This document shows positions 57,037-64,000 of a stretch of 64,000 nt of DNA, in pieces (position 1 is the first letter of the stretch; every line of letters starts with the position of its first letter). The notes below the pieces were generated by a model. The model was not told where the DNA came from and did no database searches. It was given only the letters and a program-made list of their open reading frames with translations. Source of the DNA: Fennellomyces sp. T-0311 (taxonomy: Eukaryota; Mucoromycota; Mucoromycetes; Mucorales; Lichtheimiaceae); contig JALLLT010000054.1 of assembly GCA_025266875.1 (NCBI GenBank), positions 62,001 through 126,000 of the forward strand, read 5' to 3'. A program made the translations under genes and the position numbers.

Positions 57037-58662
57037 TCATCGGCCGTTGGCTTGGCCGTTCGTGCTGCTGGCCTTTTTGTTCTTGGAGCGTTCCTTGGCC
57101 AGGGGATGATCGGCGGGCGTCAGCAGCTCAAAGCTACAGAGCAGTTCCTCACTGACGCTCATCACTGCCCCAAAGTTGTCAAACTCCCCACAGTAATTCG
57201 GTGCAGAAAATACCGTGACCAGCGTGCGGTCGTTGAAGAACTCGTAGCCGTCCTCGACAACCATATGGGCCCGGCATACGAGATCCAGATCAAACTTGGC
57301 CAGAAATTCGTTGATCACCTTTTTGCCGAAACAGTACGACACGCCTCGCTCGTTATCTTCCCAGTCGACCGTGACGTCGGATGGATCCGACCACAGCAGA
57401 TCGTTCAATAGGCCATAGTCGGGCACATCTGTTGGTCGCTGGATGTTGCGCACCTCGTCCATGTTGTGCAGCGATGGCGACAGGCCGCCGTGGACGCAGA
57501 AGATCTTGCCAGCCACCAGGGCTGCGATGGGCAGCGTGTTGAAGGTGTCAACAAAAGTCCGCCACATTTTGGGATTTAAGCGACGCTTGCATTCGTCGTA
57601 GAATCCGTACACTGTGCGTATAAATAAATAAATGACTTGGCTCTCTCTCCCTCCCCTCTCCTTAACCCGCCCTTCCTCCAATTTTACCTTTTGTGACATT
57701 AGCGCACTCATGATTGCCACGAAGCAGGAAAAAGTTCTCGGGGAACTTGATCTTGTAACATAACAGCAGCAACATGTTCTCCAGCGACTGCTTTCCACGA
57801 TCCACGTAGTCGCCCAGGAACAGGTAATTGCTGCTTGGCGGGAAGCCTCCCATTTCAAACAGTCGGATAAGGTCGGTGTACTGACCATGGGTATCGCCTA
57901 CGATCTTGACGGGAGGGGACAACTCTAATAGAGACTAGCTCGCAATGAACTGGGTCAACCGAGGGAATTTCAAACCATCTCTTGCCAAAAACAGAAAACA
58001 AGGGGGGGGGAGTTTGCGCTTACCGGCTGACTCAAAAAAATCTCCATGGCAGCACGACAGATAGCAACGACTTCGGCATTTTTCAAACAGAGTTGCTTGG
58101 TAACCTTGGTATACCCCGCATTCAAAAGTCGTTCAATGTAGTCGTCTAGTTCTGCCGGCGTGATAGACGCCGTGTTGTAGCTGGCAACAGAGTTGACAGT
58201 CAACTGATTTATCGACCCGACCGTGAGTTGATTGTTGTTGGCATCGTTCTCGCCTAGCGATTGTCTGGCGTTGGACCCTCCGGCACCTTGAGGCGGCCAA
58301 AAATCGGAAGCAGCAAGCAGTTTGTGTTGTTGTGGATGGGCTACCTTGCCCCCGAATGGATCTTGTTGCTGTGCCTGAATCGTGTCTTGCTCGTCATCGT
58401 CTTGCTGTTGCGGCTTGTTGTCGCGAGTCGGATAGTCTGGGTTCAATTGCGCAAGCGCCGATGTTGTTCCAGATGATGGACGGCCTGCAGGTAGCGATTG
58501 GCGGTGTTGTGAATTGAGCAGGATCGAGTTGACCGATTGAGTGGTGTTGACACTGTATTCGTTGTCTTCCGAAGGAGGTGGACGAGCAGGTGGTGGCATG
58601 CTCTTGGTTGCTCGGCGACCGCCTCCCTTCTTACTGGAGCGTTTGGATATGTTGTTACCCAT
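57037..58662 (-). CDS. PPZ-type serine/threonine protein phosphatase
   Basis: Three exons (58662-58024, 57934-57688, 57611-57037) give 486 residues. It begins [14 protein letters not shown], a consensus N-myristoylation site (Gly2, Ser6) followed by basic residues, as in Ppz1/Ppz2. About 160 residues of disordered Gln/Ser/Asn-rich sequence precede a PP1-like catalytic domain: [68 protein letters not shown] and [14 protein letters not shown]. All metal ligands are present. PPZ enzymes are fungal-specific and control potassium transport, salt tolerance and cell-wall integrity, inhibited by Hal3. The first intron contains a run of nine C in the sense strand. Confidence 0.93.
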
Positions 58663-59053
58663 GGTGTGTGTTTGTTGTGGAAAAGAGGAGCAAGAGGAAG
58701 GCAAAATTTGGCATGCCGACTTTCTTAAGCGTCTGTTGCTGCGTCGGACCATTGCCTGGAAACAATGAGCCTCAAATGCCCCATTCCACCACCACCCCCT
58801 TCTTGTTTTACATACGCATCATGCATTGCTTGCTGCATTTTGTGCCCTGCCTGACTCCAAGGCTGCCTTTAATTAGATATCGCGCGGAACAAGGTAATGT
58901 ACAAATAGATATTAAGCGACAAGACGAAAAGATGGGGTAACGGTGACTAGAAGATGGATGACGACTTTTTGTGTGGGTGGGTGGGTGTGTGCGGGTGTGT
59001 TTACGTGTGCGAGTGTGGGTACTTGGTGAGAGAGTAAGGATCTAAAATCTTGT
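58663..59053. other. Intergenic, promoter of the PPZ gene
   Basis: 391 bp without a gene; GT-rich near 58970-59020 at the 3' side of the Zds1-like gene. Confidence 0.5.
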
Positions 59054-61049
59054 TCATTTCCGGTAATGGCTTAGCGGCACGTTGTCCTCTTCGTCAGACG
59101 AGCTTTGGCTGTTTCGTCTTGCTCCAATGCTGTCGTCGGAGAAACGGCGACCCCCAGTTGCGCTAAATTTTGGAGGCCGAGGTCGACTCTTTATTGCTGC
59201 TGCTTCATTGGCTTCGGCCTGATGATGCTGGGGCCACGGGGTATTGCCGCTGTTCTGGTGCTGTCCTTCTGCCTGCTGGGCATTCATCGGCTGGGGGTTG
59301 ATGATCGAGAGGTACCAGAACATAAAGTTGGATATCACGACCTGCTGATGCAGTGGTCTTCGCTGGCTGGCCAGCTTCATATGCGACAGTCGATACAGCG
59401 CGCGCTCAATGTGGATTGGTAACCGGTAACTGTTGATGTAGTGTTTGGTCACTGTTGTTGGTCCATTCACACCGTCCTGCTGTGGTGTTCCGGCCGTCAT
59501 CGCCTTCTTTCGCTCCTGCACCAGCTTGGGCTCCTTTCTGGATATGGATTTTAGCGACAGTGAGCGTGAGATGAATGCCGCAAGCCCTCGTTTTTTGGCA
59601 TTGATTGGCGTGTTCATCGAATTGACTCTGGTCAGCTGCAGCGTTTCCTTCTCCTTTTCGCTAATATGCCGAGCATCGTCGACTCGTCGTAGCGACCCGC
59701 GCAGACTCTTTTTTCTCTTTTTGTCGCCATTCAGTAAACTACTGATCCACGATGGCTTCCTGTCTACTTTGGCGCTGATCGCTAGGTCGGACGCTGACCT
59801 TCGCAGCGTCACCCTCCGCTCGTCCGTCAAAGAATCTGTGGAAACTGCAGTGTCTGAATCGGTGGTTGCCGCATCATTCTCCTGCACCTGCACCCGTTCT
59901 TCGAGTGGTTTGCCTTGATCTGTTGCGGGTTTCTCTGGATCTTTGTCCATGATTTTAGAAAATAGTTGTGATTCGGCGTCGTGCACTCGCGAAAGGATGC
60001 CGTGTTCGCTCGGTTCTAAACTAGCGCTACCGAGATCTATCCACTCGCTCATGCTGACAGGAGTGTCGTGAAGATGAATCGGTTCGGCAGACGGCACGAA
60101 GCCCATGCGCTCGCTCGTGTCGGTTGAATGGCGTGGTACAGGCGCCGGTCTTCGGCTCCGTCGTCGATCAGCCAACCCGCCTTCGCCCGGTGCCCGTCTA
60201 GCTGAAAAGGCGGAGCGACGTAGCAGCGAGCGATTCTGTGCAGGGGGTGTGAGGGTACGCGAGTCATCGATGACGGCGGAATGGCGATCAAAGGTATGCT
60301 CTGTACTTGTATTAGCGCCCTTTCCCGCTTCGTTTATAAGCTGCCAATATCCCAGCTCATTTACCATTTTTTCCGTCACCGCTTGCAGACCGTACGGTGT
60401 CCCTTGGGCTTACTGGCGAGTCACTGTCGCTCTCGGTGCTCGCATCGTCGTTATACGACATGGACCTGGACAGCTGAGATTTCTGACGTTTCACCTTGGA
60501 GCCTTTTCGGGTGGGAGCAGCACCGTGCACCTGTATCCAGTTCACAAATTCACTAGGCGCAATCTGCGGGTGCTTGTGCGCTGGCACCCTACAATGAAAT
60601 AAGTTTTCTCTTTGCCCCAAACCCCTTCCCGCATATATTTGGCATTATTACCAAATCAAATTCGACAGGTCACCCATGGCTTCGTCGTCGGCCGCGGCGG
60701 CTGCTTCTGGCAATACAACCGGTGGCTGTGTTGTCGCTGCTAAGCCTGTGTCGTTGCTCTTTCCCGCTCCAACGTCATCGCTTCCCGACGATTCCTGGAT
60801 GGCCGGAAGCGGATTGGCCTCCTCGTTGGCATTCCTGTCGAGGTATTCTGAGAGCATCATTGCAAAGTAGACGCCCGAGTCCGACTTTCTGGTGATACCG
60901 TTGTTATTTTCGGGATCTTTTTCTGGAATATTGGCCGTTTGGCCCGCCAGCGACGACGTGGAAGGCGTGACGCTGGAATCATCTTGGATGGTGGGTGGGG
61001 TATTGTCGGCATTGGCGACCGTCATCCTTGCCATGGCAACTGTTGACAT
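59054..61049 (-). CDS. Zds1/Zds2-like regulator of PP2A and mitosis
   Basis: Three exons (61049-60652, 60588-60365, 60300-59054) give 622 mostly disordered residues. Two islands are conserved. The first, at about residues 128-152, reads DLSNLIWVPAHKHPQIAPSE, the N-terminal motif of Zds proteins. The second, at about 495-545, reads YRLPIHIERALYRLSHMKLA then RRPLHQQVVISNFMFWYLSI, the Zds_C domain. In yeasts, Zds_C binds the PP2A-Cdc55 phosphatase and affects mitotic entry and exit and polarity. The second intron was set at 64 nt from the only phase-1 acceptor with a CTAAT branch upstream. The start is MSTVAMARMTV. The gene lies 391 bp from the PPZ phosphatase start, on the same strand. Confidence 0.9.
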
Positions 61050-63666
61050 TGCCGGTGAAGTTTTATTGTTTGTTGACTTGCGTGCTCGTGTTGAAAAAGA
61101 GAGAGACGGGAAAATCGAATAATGCGACCTGAGGAAAAAAAAAGCTGTCCTCACTTAATTAGCCAGAGAAAATTAAATAAGGAAAACCAGGAAGAAAAAA
61201 GGCTAGCGACGAAAGGAGCAATCGAGCATTACAGCCAAGGCAACGCAAAAAAACACCCCGTCACAACGAAAGCGAAAAGGAAAAAGCTTACACCTTCGTC
61301 TTTTTTTAGTGATGCGTCCCTTTTGGGGGTTAAGCCAATGCACTATTGTTTACCTGGACTCTGCATATTGCTTTTTAGCGAGGGGACGCCAAGCATGCAT
61401 CTCTCTCGCACCCTTCGCTTAAACCGGCGCCCGTTGGCTTGTACCTGTTGGTGCCTGCCCAATTTCATAATATGCACAGCGTATGCTCTTTAATGGAACG
61501 CACGTGCCACGGAGATATCAAAATGTATATGCGCGGCATGGTTGATCGATGTACACTTCTGCTCGTCTGCCCTGCTAAGATCGCCTGCTCGGCCCAGTGA
61601 GGCTCGCATCACATGTGTTACAAACATCTTAACGATCGCCAATAACTCTTATTTATATTACGTAGAATACCCTTAAATGCATTTTCTTCCAACCGTGAGC
61701 TTCTTTTGGACAGCGGACCATGTTTTACCCGTTTTGGATTGCACGCGCTTCAAAGCAGCGGACGTTCATGCAAAAGCATTCATCTTTTTTTTTTAAAAAA
61801 AAAAAGCAAACGAACACTATATCTTGAACACTCCCATAAATTAGTGCGCGCGCAATTGTGCAAAATCGTCGGGTTTTCACTGCAAGTGTGTATGCGCAAG
61901 CGCTTTCGGCATATGCACCTTTATGGCAGCTGGTACAGAGTCAAACCTAAAACGGCACTCTGTAACCGCCAAACAGCATATCGAGTCATTCACACAAGAA
62001 ACGTTTCCATATGTACGACCATATTAACCAGCGGTTCAGCGAGTGCATAACACACTTATGGGGGAACTACGGCAACGCTTTACTATAGTTGGGGCTCCTA
62101 CGTAGCTAGTACGTATTTTGCTTTTGGTCCTTTTAGCAACTTGGTGTGTGCTCATACATAAGTGGCCCGCGCTGAATATACAAATACGCGCAACGAATTG
62201 TTGTAACAGACACAATGCATATAGCCACGGACAGTCAATGAACGATACGTGTTGTGCTAGCTTTTTTTTTCTACCTATGCACTATGTATATGACGTTTTT
62301 GAAATTGACGTGGCGTGCGTATTCAGGGACTTGCCTTAATATGTAAACCCCATAAAATGATCAACGACAAGCATAGAGACTATTGGTTCTGCATCAATCA
62401 TGATAGCCAGAGTTCAGTTGTTCCATGGCTACAGGCTTAGATTCCCATAATTTCGGGAGGTAAGGTGGTGTACCAACAGCGCTGACTGACATAAAAGAGA
62501 CTATGCTTACGTAGTATTTTCATCATGTTGATGACCACAACTGTTGGGATGCATGTTGTAGTCGTGGGACATTCTTGCTACATTACACCATACCGATAAG
62601 GTTCGTTCTACGCATATAAAGACCAACTCAACAGCTAAGTAACCAATGAGAAGCATAGGTAGCTAGAGCATCATGCTTACAATACATGCTCCTCCGAAGT
62701 ATCGGCTGAATAAATAAGCCATTCATCCCATCACTAAACAAACCGTCTTCCATGATCGATCTTGACGATCTATCAAATTTTGGCTTTGAACATCCACGCT
62801 TGGAACATTTTACTACTTACGGCGTGTGCTATTTAACCGTCGAATGATTACACATTAATGTCATATCTTTAAGGTAGGTAAAGCTGACTGCGTGATATGG
62901 GAACTCCATCGATTCAAAAGAGACAACGAAACGCCATGCTGGAGTCATGTTGGACAAAAAAAGCACGGATTTTGTGGGAGTACGCAACAGGTTCCAAATT
63001 CATAAATATGCCTGCATGATCTGCTTCTAGAAAGACTTACTTCTTTAGGCTTCTCGTGCTCATTTATCAAGTTCCCATCAAAGGAGTCCGCCAAACCCAA
63101 CCAGTTGCCCCTGTTTGTTTCATCTGTAGAATGTGCATCAAGCACGAGCATGCAGTTCTAAATTAGTCAGATAGGCTTCCGAAAACGTTTATCCGCCGTC
63201 GCCATGGGCGTTTCGCTCCTTTGACAGCAGACACTCGCTATACAGAATCCTCATTCTATGATGCAATTAGAGCTTAGTCATACCCAAAGATGCCATGAAA
63301 AATGTGGTGGACGATGGTCCGCAAAAAGCACCCCAGCTGTCGTGCGAAACTTTCAGGTAAGCGCAGGTTCAAATTTATTTTCTTTTGAAAAGCTTCTTTC
63401 TTCCAAAGTAACGGTATAAATGCATCGCCCCTTACTGAAAGGCTGTCATCCAAAGCTTCTTCAATTCGCAAAACGGCGTTTCACTGTATCGGCCAATCAC
63501 AATTCCCACTTACAAATATGGGCCCAACGATCGAGCCGTAATGCTGTTGTTTCTAGAGGTTATTGGCTTTTCTTTTACCCCTCTTCTCTCTCTTTCTTTT
63601 TTTTTACTTATCGCCCGTTGGCAACCTTCCCCCCCTTTTTTTTGTTTATTAGCACACAGACCAAGA
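61050..63666. other. 2.6-kb gene-free stretch
   Basis: No recognisable gene. A T-run directly followed by an A-run (about 61785-61806) could form a hairpin. A pyrimidine-rich tract with C7 and T8 (about 63585-63645) precedes the start of the last gene. Confidence 0.5.
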
Positions 63667-64000
63667 ATGACGCACGAGAATTTGTTACCGAGTATTTCCC
63701 TTGGTGGTCCTATTCAGGTTGCCACGGTGATGAATGGACATGGCCCTGCCGCTGAAATGGCCGTCGAACCTGTGGATCAGACCACGTTTACCCCAGAACA
63801 AGAAGCTTTGTTTCAAGAACAAGAATCGCTGGCGATTGTAAAGGAACTCCATGCTTCAGCGGAATGGTTTGAAGTCGTCGCGTATGGCCACATGAGTGAC
63901 TCGGCTCGAGCTCGTTCGTTGACAGCTTCGTCGTTGCGTGGTGAGGGCAAGATCGCTTTGCGACCAGTCAAGTTTTTCAACAAGGAAAAAACGCAGTGTG
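63667..64000 (+). CDS. Probable hotdog-fold thioesterase, 5' part only
   Basis: The reading frame opens at ATG 63667 and runs off the window end after about 111 codons. It contains WFEVVAYGHMSDSARARSLT followed by ASSLRGEGKIALRPVKFFN, which resembles the region just before the 4HBT hotdog domain in fungal PaaI-type mitochondrial thioesterases. The catalytic domain itself would lie beyond 64000. An intron may end at about 63650 (TTTATTAG), so the true start could be further upstream. Confidence 0.6.
   Translation, partial: MTHENLLPSISLGGPIQVATVMNGHGPAAEMAVEPVDQTTFTPEQEALFQEQESLAIVKELHASAEWFEVVAYGHMSDSARARSLTASSLRGEGKIALRPVKFFNKEKTQC

Noticed and set aside
61785..61806. T-run followed by A-run resembling a terminator hairpin
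   Set aside because: No gene ends nearby and Rho-independent terminators are not used by nuclear fungal genes; it is a low-complexity palindrome.
1091..62105. Palindrome CTACGTAG at 1091, 4423, 47422 and 62098, plus many TACGTA words
   Set aside because: Roughly one exact octamer copy is expected by chance at this length, and the sites show no shared flanks or position relative to genes.

Overview
The window is nuclear DNA of a filamentous fungus, most likely Mucoromycota (Mucorales-like). Nearly every gene is split by short introns of about 45-100 nt with GT-AG ends and CTAAC/CTAAT-type branch sequences. Several products are fungal hallmarks (ERMES subunit Mdm34, Zds1-type regulator, PPZ phosphatase, Srk1/Rck2-type kinase, UMTA-like methyltransferase). 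The lineage is inferred from gene content and style, not from a database search. All exon models were spliced by eye; every complete model except the ABC transporter adds up to a whole number of codons.

Layout. 1-14 kb is gene-poor: a decayed minus-strand gene (about 60-960), a FAR-17a/AIG1-like membrane protein (3319-4379), malate synthase (6329-8176) and a LARGE-like glycosyltransferase (9725-11088), separated by long AT-rich stretches without recognisable genes. 14.3-19.6 kb holds a very divergent ABCC transporter whose two nucleotide-binding domains have both lost their catalytic motifs. 19.6-36.7 kb is gene-dense: a divergent methyltransferase/bZIP pair, an F-BAR-SH3 cytokinesis protein, a Yra1/ALYREF mRNA export factor, an MFS transporter, mitochondrial ribosomal protein uS8m, a NIF3-like protein, an NmrA-like protein and Mdm34.

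36.7-52.2 kb is the accessory-looking part: GET1, then two intronless paralogs of unknown function in opposite orientation (40658-41641 and 43820-44833) with a 172-bp pogo-like MITE between them, an F-box/LRR-like gene followed by its own decayed duplicate, an MDR oxidoreductase, and a TDRD3/RMI1-like protein with a lysine-rich repeat and an RG-rich tail. 53-61 kb is a co-directional minus-strand block of core genes: Srk1-like kinase, pyruvate dehydrogenase E1 beta, PPZ phosphatase and a Zds1-like protein. The right edge carries the 5' end of a probable hotdog-fold thioesterase.

There is no operon-like or biosynthetic cluster logic. The genes are mostly housekeeping and organelle-related (glyoxylate cycle, PDH, mitoribosome, ERMES, GET pathway), with divergent or convergent spacing of about 70-180 bp in the dense part. 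The strongest candidates for something undescribed are the pseudo-ATPase ABC transporter, the inverted intronless paralog pair, and the TDRD3-like protein in which low-complexity basic and RG-rich sequence follows the OB fold.
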